Origin: Tiliqua scincoides | Taxonomy: Eukaryota; Chordata; Lepidosauria; Squamata; Scincidae | DNA length: 64,000 bases | Assembly (NCBI RefSeq): GCF_035046505.1 | Contig: NC_089821.1 | Span: 10,926,848 to 10,990,847 of the forward strand | Direction: 5' to 3' | In this document: positions 54,322-63,993 of the stretch, one piece after another | How positions within the stretch are numbered: position 1 is the stretch's first letter | Layout of the letters: each line of letters opens with the position of its first letter | Notes under the pieces: generated by a model | Told to the model about the DNA's origin: nothing | Database searches by the model: none | What the model saw: the letters and a program-made list of their open reading frames with translations, nothing else | Translations under genes and position numbers: made by a program

Positions 54322-57300
54322 TTCTAATTAAATCCAAAAAGAATGCTGCTGTGGAACATCCAGCTACCAACAGAACTGAAACCATTGGTCGTCGACTTGC
54401 AAGTCAAACGGACATGGAAAATGGAGTAGCTTCAGTACAGACAGTTGTGTTGTTAAGCCCACATGTTGGCAAAACTATAACCAAGAAAGGTAACTGTGGT
54501 TTATTATTGAAAATATCAAAACTTGTTAGCTATGTCTGGTTCAAAATTGAAAAAATAATCCGAATCTTAAGGAGAAGGAATGTGAGCTTGATGAATGCCC
54601 TGTGTTTTCCCTTATTTTTTGCTTATTGTTTTGGATGCTTAGCTCTTCAGAAGGTCCTGTGCAAGTCCAACAGCCTAAAAAACTGCTAGAGCATTCTTCT
54701 GCCTTTGTCCTTTGTCTGTCTGAACCTCCATTACTAGCAAGCACATATCTTTGTAGATTGGAGTCCTCCTTCCTGTCTGTAATAACTACCTCTCCTCCAG
54801 GATTGGCAGGCATCTACCACTGGGCAGCCATACCTGTCTACCTAGGTAAAGAGGTGAGATGCAGGAACCACGTAGGTTCAACTCCTCCAGTTGCTTAACT
54901 TGATGCCAGACCACAGTTTGCTCTCCAATTTGTCAACAACAATTTGCTCTCCAGCAAGTGTAGGGAGTGAGGATAGCTTGGGCACTGCAAGTACCTGAGT
55001 TTTAAGGAACAATTTCTAGCTGGAAATTCAGGGACTTAATTTGTTTTCATCTGTTTGTCCTGTGTGATGCAAGAGGGAGGCCACTGGAACTGTGTCTTTT
55101 GAGTAGCATTCCAGCTCCATCTGCTTAGGCCTTCCTTGTTACTGTAGCTATTTGATCAAAACTTTACATTGTGCTTTCCAGCCAAACTTTTCAAGCATTT
55201 TCCATCAGCCTGCTTATCCTTTTACTATCCATATTTCTTTCCCCCATTGTGTTTAATTCCTTTTATTTCAGACTTTATTAAAACTCTTGGTCTTCCATTA
55301 AAACCATTTTAACTCTTGGTCTTCCTAGAGGGTGGGGAGTGGGAGGCGGGGCTGGGACCCATCAGTTATGCTGGATCCCAACTCCTGTTCCCAAAGAGCA
55401 CAGAGCAGCTTCAAGCCGCTTTACTCTCCTTGGACTTGTTACCCCAGGAGGTGGCGCAAGTCCGAGGAGACCCATTGGGGCCAGGGTGGCTTACCCATAG
55501 GTAAGGGGGGAAAGTTTCCCCTTACCTCTGGCTGAGTTGCTTATGGTCCCTATCCTGTGCTGGATACAGCGCAAGCCTCTTGGCTTGCCTGTTCCAGCAC
55601 AGGATAGGATTGCACCCTTAATTTGTGACAATTCTATGTAGAGCATAAAAGTATACAAGATACATACAGTGACAATTAATGAGTACTTGTGGTGTGCATG
55701 GGGAAATTCAAATTTACCTCACTTCACACCTAAGCAGACAGAACTTTGCAGGAGGCTTTTAACTGTTTAGGCTTGAATCAATATAATGATTTTCTTCCTT
55801 AACCTGGGTTAACCTTCTGTTAAATCATTTTTGCCCAGCCCACAGGTGTACACATTTGGTCCCTATTGCATATATGCAGCGTTGGGCAGAAATGGCTTAA
55901 ACAGAACAGGAAACCATAGATAACCTTTTGGAAATTGAGCGTGCATGTTTGACTTGGACTTTCAGACTCTTCCCTTTCTGGAATTCATAAGGAGAGCCCT
56001 GCGCCTCCTTTAGGTATGTCATAGGTTTCCAAGAGCACTACATTTGGTGTCAGTGCCTAGGAAACGAGTTCATCCTGCAGTATTTGAAGGCTGGACATTG
56101 TGCCTGCAGCATGATTGCCTTGCTAGTAAGTCAGGCGGTGGTCTCTTGCTTGCCTGGTCCTTCTCCCATCTACCATAACTGCCCTTTTGGCTGTTCCCAT
56201 GCGGTTCTCTTTGCCTTCTGATCTCAAGACTTCTGATCTCAAGTCATTCTTGAGGCTGAATGCTTAGGTTAACTCTTGTGTCTGCCCTTGAAGCCAAAAG
56301 CTGAAGAAAGATCTGAAATGACCTGGTACCTGGGCTGATACATGGGTGCTCTCAAGGAGTGCAGAATGAGCAGCCATAGCATCCTACCTAGCAGCATGTT
56401 ATGGTCCCCCCCAATGTTGGCCTACCTTAACTTTTTTGGGGGGCATGCCAATTAAGAGGTAGGGTGAGGCACTCCATGGCCTCCCCCTCCCCCAGTATTT
56501 CCGTTTAGGAGCACCAATTTCTCTTACGTGGTGCTTTTAAAAAATAAAAAAGGTAACCACAGTAAATACTGTGGTTTGGCCTTTGAATCTTGCATTGAGA
56601 ACCCTTAAGGTTTATCCTAAAATGTGAAGTGGTACCACTGGACAGAGGTAGTATCAGGAAAACACTGGTGGTAAAGGTCACAGTGTACCACAGGTTCCCA
56701 AGTCTGGTTGAAATGCCAGAGTGTTGCCAGCTGCTACCCTTGCATGGTCTCTTGGAGGTGGGGCTATTTCTTTCCTGGAGGCAACCTACTGTATGTTCTC
56801 TGCAGGCAACCAGGAGGATGCCTAGTTACAGTGCTGTTATGTGACTGTGGCATTAATGTTTGTTTTAAGGTACAACATTACAATTTTCTGTTCAGATTGA
56901 AAATACTGTTTTTTTTCTTTAAAGGTTCTAAAAACATCAGCAAGTCTGAGGAGAATTTGCAAATGGCAAACTCTTCTAATGAAGCGAGCTACCGAATATC
57001 CTGGACTGGCTGCTCTGCCACAGAATCTCAGGAGACATATAACAACGGTACTCCTTTAATGGCAAAACTTGAAACTTGTTCTTCAGAACCTGCTCTTACA
57101 ACCACAAAACCAGCAATCATCCCTGCTAAGTGCAGGCCTGTTGACGGAACTACTGAACAGAATAGCAATAGAGAGCAAATGTCTTTTTGTGAGGATGAAA
57201 GCAATTTGACCACAGACACATTGTTGAAAATTAAGAGAGCATTTTCTGAATCCGGAAGCAACCTTCATAATTTATTGGAAACCGAGCCTTCAAAATTGAA

Positions 57301-58384
57301 TCTAACACGTGAAACAGCGTGCATTTCAGGACTCAGTCTAGAGCGGCAGCTCTCTGCAGCTCCAGCCCAGAAAATGACAATGGTAGAGCAGAAGACTGTG
57401 CTTACTAGCTCTGCTAATAAAGCTCATGTCATTGACAAACATCTGTCAAATACAGATCAAGTCAATTCGATGGAAGGATCCCTCTTCCCAATTACTACTG
57501 ACACAAATAGTTTGATCCTTGAGTTAAATGAAAGTGATGGGCTAGTATTAGAAAGCCAGCTGCCTGGGATGCCCTGTCCGGGTATCCGAATATCCACGGA
57601 GACACTGGAATTGAATCGGCAATCCACCCCCCCAAAAATTATCGAAAATAAAAAATTGAGAAAGTGTAATTTGGGGAGAGAGACTAAAGAAATTCTTGAA
57701 ACAAGACAGTTTCTCTCTAAATTGCAAAAAGATGAAGATGGAAGCAGCAACCAGTACCTACACATGGAAACTCATGAAAAATCCTCACCTCCAGGAAAGG
57801 TTGCCGATCACATACATTGGTTCAACGCACTTTCATTAAACGATCAGTGTTCTGCAGCCAAAACCAAACCACCTCCCAAGTTTCAGCGTACCCCCGTCCG
57901 CCAGTCTGTCAGGAGGATGAATTCTCTCTTGGAGGCTAACAAGCAGTCCGCTGCTTGTAAACTAATAAAACCAGGTGATAGCTGTTTATCACTTGAGAAA
58001 TCATTGAGTTATGAAACTGCACTGTCTTGTGCAGAAGGTGTCTCCAGTACAGCTACAACTTCACATGACCAGCTCGCTCAGTCTTCCATTTCCTACCCAC
58101 AATTGCCACATCCACTGGAGCAAGCTGGAAGGCCTGGTACAACTTGCAAAGTGAGATCAATTACTACTAACCAATCTAAGTCTGTTCTTGAGGACCGAAC
58201 TAATCATGATATGTCAAAAACTCTGGTAAAATTGAACACAAGCCTAAGCAGTTCAGTTGCCACCCCTGATAGATGTGCTGTCAGGAAGCTGTTGGTAGAG
58301 AAAAAGACTCGGTACAGAGGCTCTCCAAAGAATCCAATAGCCACAGCAAAACTATTTCCAGCCATTAAACCTGTTGACTTTTAG
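43339..58384 (+). CDS. ARHGAP11A: ARHGAP11A, Rho GTPase-activating protein 11A (12 coding exons, complete)
   Basis: Joining exons 43339-43455, 44936-45006, 45900-45996, 47630-47883, 49248-49408, 49499-49645, 51012-51086, 52548-52715, 53027-53156, 53578-53683, 54342-54489 and 56925-58384 gives 2934 bases, or 977 codons plus TAG, with all phases matching and no internal stop. The protein follows human ARHGAP11A from memory. It has an N-terminal YGIKVKG segment and a RhoGAP domain (about residues 42-235) with the arginine finger R83 in [17 protein letters not shown] at 118-127 and [13 protein letters not shown] at 188-200. A basic patch follows at 274-279. The long, probably disordered tail carries [12 protein letters not shown] at 811-822 and a conserved KPVDF-type C-terminus. 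Known role: the family stimulates GTP hydrolysis by RhoA and tempers RhoA during mitosis and cytokinesis; the human protein is partly nuclear. The tail is about 45 residues shorter than in human. Introns carry CR1, hAT and other repeats. The gene looks intact. Confidence 0.96.
43614..43811. repeat. 56-bp minisatellite (about 3.5 units) derived from a CR1 3' region
   Basis: The anchor tgtggcaagg recurs at 43631, 43687, 43743 and 43799, exactly 56 bases apart, and most copies continue into gttccacag. The unit matches the CR1 segment that elsewhere reads catcctgtggcaaggag. It starts about 160 bases into intron 1 of ARHGAP11A. Confidence 0.85.
44936..45006 (+). CDS. ARHGAP11A: ARHGAP11A coding exon 2
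   Basis: Seventy-one bases between a tttcatag acceptor and a GTAAGT donor. It encodes [20 protein letters not shown] and the next few residues, matching the start of the human RhoGAP domain (KIFGVPFNALPHSAVPEYG). The exon ends after two bases of a serine codon. Confidence 0.95.
45007..45899. other. ARHGAP11A intron 2 with two miniature elements
   Basis: The intron holds a degenerate copy of the short palindromic CAATCCTA element at about 45247-45338 and a Harbinger-like element at 45487-45668. The rest has no recognised feature. Confidence 0.6.
45487..45668. mobile_element. Harbinger-like miniature element
   Basis: The ends are gggcccaatcc and ggattggaccc, inverted with one mismatch, flanked by TCA and TTA, a degenerate 3-bp TWA-type duplication. 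It is non-coding and lies in ARHGAP11A intron 2. Confidence 0.55.
45900..45996 (+). CDS. ARHGAP11A: ARHGAP11A coding exon 3 (arginine finger)
   Basis: Ninety-seven bases between a ctcttcag acceptor and a GTATAG donor. It encodes residues 63-95, including [12 protein letters not shown], the RhoGAP arginine-finger loop. The finger is R83. It completes the serine codon begun in exon 2 and ends in phase 0. Confidence 0.95.
46061..47405 (-). mobile_element. CR1 LINE, 5'-truncated, with nested hAT element
   Basis: A CR1 3' portion on the minus strand in ARHGAP11A intron 3. It begins with the usual aagaacataag end. It codes for the end of ORF2 ([36 protein letters not shown]) from 47391 to about 46762, and is split by a hAT element at 46233-46677. 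The copy is opposite in sense to the host gene and is degenerate near its 3' end. Confidence 0.85.
46233..46677. mobile_element. hAT non-autonomous element (CAGGGGTG family) with perfect 8-bp TSD
   Basis: Termini are caggggtgtccaaac and gtttggacacccctg, perfect inverted repeats. The 8-bp duplication ctctaaaa flanks both sides (46225-46232 and 46678-46685). It interrupts the CR1 copy, so it is younger than that insertion. It is non-coding. Confidence 0.93.
47630..47883 (+). CDS. ARHGAP11A: ARHGAP11A coding exon 4
   Basis: The exon is 254 bases long, after a ttcccctag acceptor and before a GTAGGT donor. It encodes the GAP core with [17 protein letters not shown], then [10 protein letters not shown] and [13 protein letters not shown], very close to human. 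It ends after two bases of an arginine codon. Confidence 0.96.
48584..49152 (-). repeat. Unclassified dispersed repeat, about 0.57 kb (copy 3)
   Basis: The reverse complement matches 6831-7381 and 26299-26896 along its length, for example accttgaggagatag-type starts, caagacctgctgag in the middle and gaatttggcaaa at the end. It has no coding capacity. It lies in ARHGAP11A intron 4. It may be a solo long terminal repeat or a non-autonomous element; the class is not resolved. Confidence 0.6.
49248..49408 (+). CDS. ARHGAP11A: ARHGAP11A coding exon 5
   Basis: The exon is 161 bases long, between a gtttttcag acceptor and a GTATGA donor. It encodes [20 protein letters not shown] and [20 protein letters not shown], completing the RhoGAP fold. 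N190 and N198 sit in the conserved asparagine motifs of the family. Confidence 0.96.
49499..49645 (+). CDS. ARHGAP11A: ARHGAP11A coding exon 6
   Basis: The exon is 147 bases long and is separated from exon 5 by only 90 bases of intron. It encodes [16 protein letters not shown] followed by acidic EGETPGE and the basic run KRRRRR (274-279), a candidate nuclear localisation signal. The donor is GTGGGC. Confidence 0.94.
50874..50966. mobile_element. Short palindromic CAATCCTA miniature element
   Basis: About 90 bases in ARHGAP11A intron 6. It runs from gccatcctatgcatg through cagtggggcttactc to gtgcatatgattgca, a decayed member of the same family as 20118-20207 and 27179-27268. Confidence 0.6.
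51012..51086 (+). CDS. ARHGAP11A: ARHGAP11A coding exon 7
   Basis: Seventy-five bases after a cgattacag acceptor. It encodes [20 protein letters not shown], matching human DFVSGALNKFKPNRTPSITP. A second GT lies 4 bases downstream, but only the donor at 51087 keeps the reading phase of exon 8. Confidence 0.93.
51567..51650. mobile_element. Short palindromic CAATCCTA miniature element (degenerate)
   Basis: About 85 bases in ARHGAP11A intron 7, with gcgcaatgctatgcac and tttgctcccaggtaag. It resembles 50874-50966 but is more decayed, and the right end is not clear. Confidence 0.45.
52548..52715 (+). CDS. ARHGAP11A: ARHGAP11A coding exon 8
   Basis: The exon is 168 bases long, after a tcctttacag acceptor. 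It encodes [17 protein letters not shown], then [13 protein letters not shown] and [12 protein letters not shown], matching the human order. The peptide across the exon 7/8 join has the same length as human. The donor is GTAGTG. Confidence 0.93.
53027..53156 (+). CDS. ARHGAP11A: ARHGAP11A coding exon 9
   Basis: The exon is 130 bases long, after a taccctgcag acceptor. It is serine-rich and ends with [14 protein letters not shown], matching human PRRSKRIAGKKVCR. An alternative AG 5 bases downstream would put a stop in frame at once, so the upstream acceptor is chosen. Confidence 0.92.
53578..53683 (+). CDS. ARHGAP11A: ARHGAP11A coding exon 10
   Basis: The exon is 106 bases long, after a tttctttcag acceptor. 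It encodes [19 protein letters not shown] and [16 protein letters not shown], almost the same as human over its whole length. It ends in phase 0 at a GTACTC donor. Confidence 0.95.
53955..54119. mobile_element. hAT element (CAGGGGTC family), right part only
   Basis: It ends in aagtttagagacccctg at 54119 and contains the internal attcattcat and gcggcccttcggcc motifs of the family at 15228-15547. The left end is missing. It lies in intron 10 of ARHGAP11A. Confidence 0.65.
54251..54320. repeat. 70-bp alternating (TG)28(CG)4(TG)3 tract beside a splice acceptor
   Basis: An unbroken purine-pyrimidine alternation in intron 10, ending 21 bases before exon 11 of ARHGAP11A. Such tracts can form Z-DNA, and UG repeats in RNA bind TDP-43 and CELF proteins. 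It is probably length-polymorphic. Confidence 0.95.
54342..54489 (+). CDS. ARHGAP11A: ARHGAP11A coding exon 11
   Basis: The exon is 148 bases long. It encodes [20 protein letters not shown] and [14 protein letters not shown], aligned with human YESVGWRLANQQSLKNRIES and FSPDVDEKLPKKG. The acceptor (tccaaaaag) lacks a normal pyrimidine tract and sits 21 bases after a 70-base TG/CG repeat, so splicing here may be weak. The donor is GTAACT. Confidence 0.88.
54490..56924. other. ARHGAP11A intron 11
   Basis: This is the longest intron, 2435 bases. A GC-richer stretch at about 55320-55620 ends in aggattgcaccctta, the right terminus of a Harbinger-like element whose left end I could not place. Nothing else is recognised. 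Confidence 0.6.
56925..58384 (+). CDS. ARHGAP11A: ARHGAP11A coding exon 12 (terminal)
   Basis: The exon has 1460 coding bases after a tttctttaaag acceptor. It encodes the long polar tail: [53 protein letters not shown], and a C-terminus of [20 protein letters not shown], all aligned with human. The TAG stop is at 58382-58384. The large single last exon is typical of the gene. Confidence 0.95.
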
Positions 58385-59390
58385 GTGTAACAGACCTGTC
58401 CTAGCCAGGTTTACTCAGACCTGCTATGGATTTCAATTATCTTGCATCCAGGTATGCATGTTAAGGCTTGCAGTCAAAGCCTGTTGACTTGTCTAAAACT
58501 ACTTCAGTCTGTTACTTTAAAAAAAAAAAAAAGAGTAAAATTTTATTTCTTTTTTAAGTGGGTCTTTTTTAATTTAGTGGAAATTGTAAAATGACTGAAA
58601 CTTGAACAAGTACATTCTTGTGGGTAACTTCTCTTGTGGCTTCTAAGCAGTATTTGTTTTTATATTTTACTGGATTTTATCAGGGACAGTTTACTAATTC
58701 CATGGGCTGTTAACGAAAATTTAAGAAATCAGTTTCTAGGTGATCTTGTAGAGAACTAAAGGTTAATTGTATGTGTGTGGGGGGGGGGGAGTGAAGCCCT
58801 TTATAGCACAGTTAAGGCACTGCTTATTCTAGGAGGTCTTGATGCACAGGCTTGAATTTTGCAACACTGAAGTATCTATGTGAGGCTTATGCCCAGCTTT
58901 GGTGCTGTAATTAACAAAGGGCGACCTGATAAAATGTTAGGCAGAAGTAACCATTTTTCTAGGTTGGAGACTATATTGTATGCAGAATTACATACAGAGG
59001 CTTGTAGGAGGATACATGGTAGATTGTAGATACATGGTAAACTGTCCCATTTCTGGTGGATGTACATGATTTTCTTATGTAGTCATGTATCTGTTTTTGA
59101 CCAAAAGAGCTTGCAGGTCTTTTCTTAAGTAATGTGATATAGCAAATTACATGATTTAAAAAGAATAAAATATGCTGATTATGTCATTAAAATAAAACAT
59201 ACTGTATAAAGCCATACTGTTCATTTGCACAAACAGATATTTAAATTGGTCCGCTTTAGTACTGAAACTATTTCTGTTGTAATCGTTATTTAAACTTGAA
59301 ATTGATTTTTGTTTTCTCAGTGTACTTTAATTTGTGATAGTGCAGAACCATGATGTCTCTTTGAAATAAAAGCAATTTTTAATTTATTTC
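58385..59390 (+). other. ARHGAP11A: ARHGAP11A 3' untranslated region
   Basis: AT-rich non-coding sequence after the stop codon. It has poly-A signals AATAAA at about 59164 and 59190 and a last one at 59365-59370. The last is followed within 20-40 bases by the GT-rich tract tgtaactgtgtttgtgg, as expected of a cleavage site near 59390. A poly-G run lies near 58780. The cleavage site itself is inferred. Confidence 0.75.
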
Positions 59391-60154
59391 TGTAACTGTG
59401 TTTGTGGAGCAGGTGACCTACTCTAAGTTTACTGATTTTACATCTGAGAGAGAAAAATGCAGACAGCTATATTCCTTCAGATGAAAATCCATTCCTTTAC
59501 TAGGGTATTTGACTAATGCATAAAATACCATTTACTTTCAAGAAGCTAAGTGAAACTTTCTAGGAAGGAAGATCTACAAAGCAGCTGCTACTACCAAGAA
59601 AGCCCTGGCCTAAGCTTTAATGGATCAAATCAAGACAACATAGCAGAGAAGCATTTGGTAATTGCAAGAACCAGGGAGGAGCATATAAGAGGAGGAGGTT
59701 CCTTTAGGTATTCAGAGTCAAACCTTGTTTAGTTTTAAACATATTTAACATTTTGAATTTGAGCTTAGAAGCAGGTAGGAAGCCAGTACAGATTAGCCAA
59801 GAGCACTAGGCTCTCTAAACCCCAATAGGAACAAGCTGTAGAATTCTGACCAGTGCATTATAGAAATCCATAGAAGACTGCAGTCTACACATGGCAAGCA
59901 TTATGAACATGTTATAAGTGGAGGTGTTTAACCAAAGCACATAACACAAAACACTGCATTTTGATGTTTAAGATATTTTTCAGAAATTAGAATTTCTGAA
60001 AATTTCCAAAAAATACATTTTTAAAATGTTTAAAACTAATAAAAATGAGAACTTTGAATAAAAACACACTGCTTTCCACCTTTTTCATTTTTTCAAATCA
60101 CAAAATCTGCAGAAAAAAATAAAACCATTTTTAAACACCCCAGTACACAACTAA
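59391..60154. other. No gene; nothing recognised
   Basis: AT-rich intergenic sequence after the ARHGAP11A poly-A signal. Confidence 0.55.
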
Positions 60155-60355
60155 GGGTGCAATCCTAACCCCTTATGTTAGTACTTTCCAGCACTGGCAT
60201 AGCTGTGCCAATGGGACACGTACTGTATCCTGCAGTTGGATGTCACTCATGGAGGCCTCCTCAAAGAAAGGAAATATTTGTTCCCTTACCTCAGAGCTGA
60301 ATTGCCCTTATGTCAGTGCTGGAAAGCACTGACATAAGGGGTTAGAATTGCACCC
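60155..60355. mobile_element. Harbinger-like miniature element, TAA TSD
   Basis: Inverted ends gggtgcaatcctaacccc and ggggttagaattgcaccc between TAA at 60152-60154 and 60356-60358. Inner arms (cttatgttagtactttccag and ctggaaagcactgacataag) are also inverted, so most of the element can fold. It is 201 bases long. Confidence 0.85.
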
Positions 60356-61933
60356 TAAGTGGGCATATTTTTGAATTTGTGCTAAGAAAAGAAGCTGTGA
60401 TTAAGGACTCTTAACAAAAGCTGCCAGAATCCTTTGAGAAAAAAACTTAATAGGTCCAGAGGAGCAAATGAGGTGTTTGAAAACTTGTGATCCCTTTTGA
60501 AAATGCAAGAGATTGTATGTTAAAGTGAGAGGTACATTCTACCAGGCAGAGATGTGGGAAAAGAATAAAAACTTGGGAGAAAGGTGGCAGGGAGTGGGGG
60601 AAACCCACTTTGTAAACCCTTACCCAAGACAGAGCTTTACATTGGTTCCAGTCCAAAGGTATATTCTGAGGCAATCCTCTATGCCTGCTTGTCTTTCTGA
60701 TGTATCCACTACAGCTGATAAATGAACTTGCTAGGGATCAGCATATTGTTGAATCAAGAGAAAAAAGAACAGCTGATTTCACTGGTGGGAGAAGCTAACA
60801 GAGGGTGTCTGGAAAGACTACTGACCTGCACCCCACAAGATTGGCCATTCTACTTCATCTTCAGGAGCAAATGGTGGCTAGGAGGAAGAGAGAAGTCCAC
60901 AGCCAACTTTTTCATTCCTGACCTGTAGTAGATTTTGACCCTTAAACTCCTTTCTGGTGAACTGTAGTACACTCACAAATTGCACACCATCTTGCCCTGA
61001 ATTCAGTACGTGACTCCTGGAAAGTTTATGCAACTATCATGCATAAGAGGTCAGGGGGGAGTTACACCCATCTTATTTTAATGTGAAATATTTTTCTGTT
61101 GTAGTTTTAAGAAGATTTGATAACTGCCTTGAGTGGATGGGTCTGTCTTATTATTTATAGATCTAAATGCTCTTATTGGTGTACTTCCTTTGTAAACCCT
61201 TATGCAAAATAGAACTTTACATAGACTCAAGTCCAGAGGTACAGTCTGAAACCTAGGATGATGGATGATCATGGAGGTGATCCACTACTCAGAGAAATAA
61301 ATGTGAAATTTTAAAAGATTGTGTGCCGCTTATTTTGCTGCCAGTTTAGTGTCTGTATGGCATCAATGGGTCTTGCTTTTAAACTGTTGGAGGTGGTTGG
61401 TGGAAATATTCTGAACAAATTTTCTAGCATTGATATAGCACCACCCATGTGCCTGGTGTTTTGGAAATGAAAATACAGGTCACTGCCCTAAAGAGCCTGC
61501 AATCTAGATAGTGACGTAAGGCAGGGAGGAGATGGAAGCAGGGTGAACAGGGACAATAGATCAACTTATAAGTAAGGAAGGGGCACCAAGCCATGATGCC
61601 AAAGGCTGAAAGAGGGCTGTGTTTAAAGAAGTGAGTGAGGAAGCAGCAGGTAGATGGGGTGGGAGGCAGTTCTAAGCTGAAGGGGCATAGGTGAGGATGA
61701 TTGGGGAGATGGATGGGGATGAGTGGTATCCCAATCTCTGCACTCAGCTATCCACCACTAGGTGACATTCATGCTAGTCACTATATTTAGTCCAGGGATT
61801 CTTAATTGAGGGTATCCACGTACCCTTTGGGGGTATGTATGGGACTCTATCTCTGAACTATTAAAAGAAATGTTAGTTTATTTATTACCCATTTTTATAC
61901 TGACCTTCCTCCAAGGAGCTCAGGAAAGTGTAC
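60356..61933. other. No gene; nothing recognised
   Basis: About 1.6 kb of non-coding sequence. Positions 61790-61850 look like the left end of an old hAT element (cagggattcttaattgag). No exon is supported. Confidence 0.5.
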
Positions 61934-62165
61934 ATTATTATTATTAACAGTATTTATATACCGCTTTTCAACTAAAAGTTCACAAAGCGGTTTACAGAGA
62001 AAAATCATTCCTCCCCTCCATTTGTCTTCACAACAACCCTGTGAGATAGGTCAGGCTGAGAGAGAGAGAGAGAGAGAGAGTGACTGGCAAAAGGTCACTC
62101 AGAAAGCTTCATGGCTGAGCAGAGATTTAAACCTGGAGTTTCCAACACCACAGCCTTCTTCTTCA
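61934..62165 (-). mobile_element. tRNA-type SINE with LINE-like tail
   Basis: On the minus strand, a tRNA-like head (ccaggtttaaatctctgctc with a B-box-like stretch) is followed by a body with gacctatctcacagggttg, then the tail gcggtatataaatactgtta and (aat)n, the same tail as 42151-42409. A (GA)n run (62057-62080) lies inside. The head is decayed. Confidence 0.65.
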
Positions 62166-62303
62166 TTAGTGTTTGTCCTGTGTGGTGGTGGGGTCTGCTA
62201 TAGTTTCCAACTAATTTCCAACCCCACAACCACCACTAGAAATACAGATTGAGGGGTTCTGTTCCTAGCGATCTATATGTAAGGTAAACTCAAGCTAATA
62301 GGT

Positions 62304-62707
62304 CAGTGGTTCCCAAAACTTCTAGCACCAGGACTCACATTTTAAAACGGCACTCTATCCGGACCACCTAAGTTTACCAGACTTTTAAGAAAGGATCTAT
62401 AGAAAGAAACTTTTTTTTATTTATAAGTAATAATAACCAGAAAAAAAACACTCAAACATTTATCTCCCTATACATATCTTTGCAAACAGCAGGAACTCAC
62501 CTCCTTGCAGGGTAATTAGCAGCTATCTTGTAAACTGCAGGAGCTGAGCTGTTTGCAGTGTAATTAGCAGCTACTGAATCTGATTTCTGAATAGCTTCCA
62601 AGCTCGAGGCAATTAGTTATCTGATCTTTCCATCAACCTTTGGTGACCCACCAAAAATCAGGTTGCGACCCACCAGTGGGTCCCAACTCACAGTTTGGGA
62701 ACCATTG
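62304..62707. mobile_element. hAT non-autonomous element (same family as 22082-23621)
   Basis: The ends are cagtggttcccaaaact and cagtttgggaaccattg. The interior (ttagcagctatcttgtaaac, aattagttatctgatctttc) is the reverse complement of the 22082 copy's left arm. The target duplication is not clear. Confidence 0.85.
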
Positions 62708-62764
62708 TATAGGTAATAGTGATTTTGTCAATCTGGCAAAGGGGGTGGAGTGTGGGGACATTTT

Positions 62765-62936
62765 CTTCTCACACAACACCAGAACCAGGGCATATCCACT
62801 AAAATTGAGTGTCTGGAGAGTTAGGACAGACAAAAGAAAATATATTTCTTTGTCCAGTGTGTAATTAATCTGTGGAACACCTTGCCATAGGATGTGGTAA
62901 TGGCATCTGGCCTGGATGCCTTTAAGGCTACAATGT
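62765..62936 (+). mobile_element. CR1 LINE fragment
   Basis: Contains aaaattgagtgtctgg, acagacaaaagaaaat and gatgcctttaa in the sense direction; it stops at a Harbinger-like element. Confidence 0.75.
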
Positions 62937-62939
62937 TTA

Positions 62940-63122
62940 GGGGCCAAATCCTATTCAACTTTCCAGCCCTGGTGCAGTCGTGTCAATGGGGTGTGTGCTG
63001 TAGTTGTGTCAGTGGGGATGGTAGTTATGGAGGCCTCCACAAGGTAAGGGAACATTTGTTTCCTTGCCTTGGGGCTGCACTGCAGCTACACTGCCGCTGG
63101 AAAGTTGAATAGGATTGGACCC
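62940..63122. mobile_element. Harbinger-like miniature element
   Basis: The ends ggggccaaatcctattcaac and gttgaataggattggaccc are inverted. TTA precedes the left end. It lies between two CR1 fragments that are not contiguous CR1 sequence. Confidence 0.7.
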
Positions 63123-63606
63123 TGGGGCTCTTCATTCTGGAAAAAAAGGTGCCCAAGGGGGGACATGATTGTGACATACAAAATTATGCTGAGGATGGAC
63201 AGAGTGGATAGAGAGATGCTCTTTTCCCTCTCACACAACATCAGAACCAGGAGAAATTCATTAAAATTGAGTGTTGGGAGACTTAGGACAGACAAATATT
63301 CTTTACCCAATATGTAATTCTTCTGTGGAACTCCTTGCCACAGGATGTGGGGTGATGGTGTCTGGCCTGGGTGCCTTTTAAAGGGGGTTGGACAGATTTC
63401 TGGAGGAACAGTCCACCACAGGATAGAAGCCATGATTGGTAGGTTGTATGTTTTAGAAGGAGACTACCTCAGAAGGCTAGGTGCAAGGGAGGGCATGTGT
63501 GCTCCCTGACCCTGAGGCATCTGGTGGTCCACTGAGAAATGCAGGAGGGTGGCCTGGATGGGTCTTTGGCATTATCCAACGGGGCTTTTCTTATGTTCTT
63601 ATAACA
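63123..63606 (+). mobile_element. CR1 LINE 3' end
   Basis: The sense strand reads GDMIVTYKIMLRMDRVDREM, then gagtgttgggag, aggatgtgg and a 3' UTR ending cttatgttcttata. It is older than the copies at 7876 or 31693. Confidence 0.82.
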
Positions 63607-63748
63607 TGCATGCCAGAAGCAAGGGAGGGCACCAGGTTGCAGGCCTTTTGTGGTCTTGTGTGCTCCCGGAGGCAACTGGTGAGATGCAGCAAGCTGGACT
63701 GGATGGGCCCCCTTTGGCCTGATCCAGCAGTAGGGCTCTTCTTAGGGA
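63607..63748 (+). mobile_element. CR1 LINE 3' UTR fragment
   Basis: A second tail directly after the previous one: gggagggcaccaggttgc, gtgtgctcccggaggc, ctggactggatgggcc and ctgatccagcag. Confidence 0.7.
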
Positions 63749-63781
63749 GTTGCGTGGATTGGCAAAATCCAGCTCTGGCCA

Positions 63782-63993
63782 CAGTGGCGTAGCTAGAGGG
63801 GGCAAAGCACTAAGTTGGACTCCAAATGGGGCTCCTTGCATGCCATGGTGAGGCTCCCTGCAAGCCTTCGAGCCCAAGCCTATGCCTATCCACTCAGGAG
63901 TAAGTCCGATTGCAGTCAATGGAGCTTACTCCCAGGAAAGCGTGGCTAGGCTTGCTGCCTTAGTGCTGTACCCCCCATCTGGCTACGCCACTG
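63782..63993. mobile_element. hAT miniature element with a nested palindromic element
   Basis: Outer ends cagtggcgtagctagaggg and ccatctggctacgccactg are inverted. Positions about 63867-63963 hold a short CAATCCTA-family element (ccactcaggagtaagtccg, gcttactcccaggaaagc) inserted in it. The right flank runs into the window edge, so the duplication cannot be checked. Confidence 0.85.

Noticed and set aside
54186-54689. 167-codon ORF with a long Val-Cys run
   Set aside because: It is the TG microsatellite read in frame together with ARHGAP11A exon 11. Only 54342-54489 is coding.
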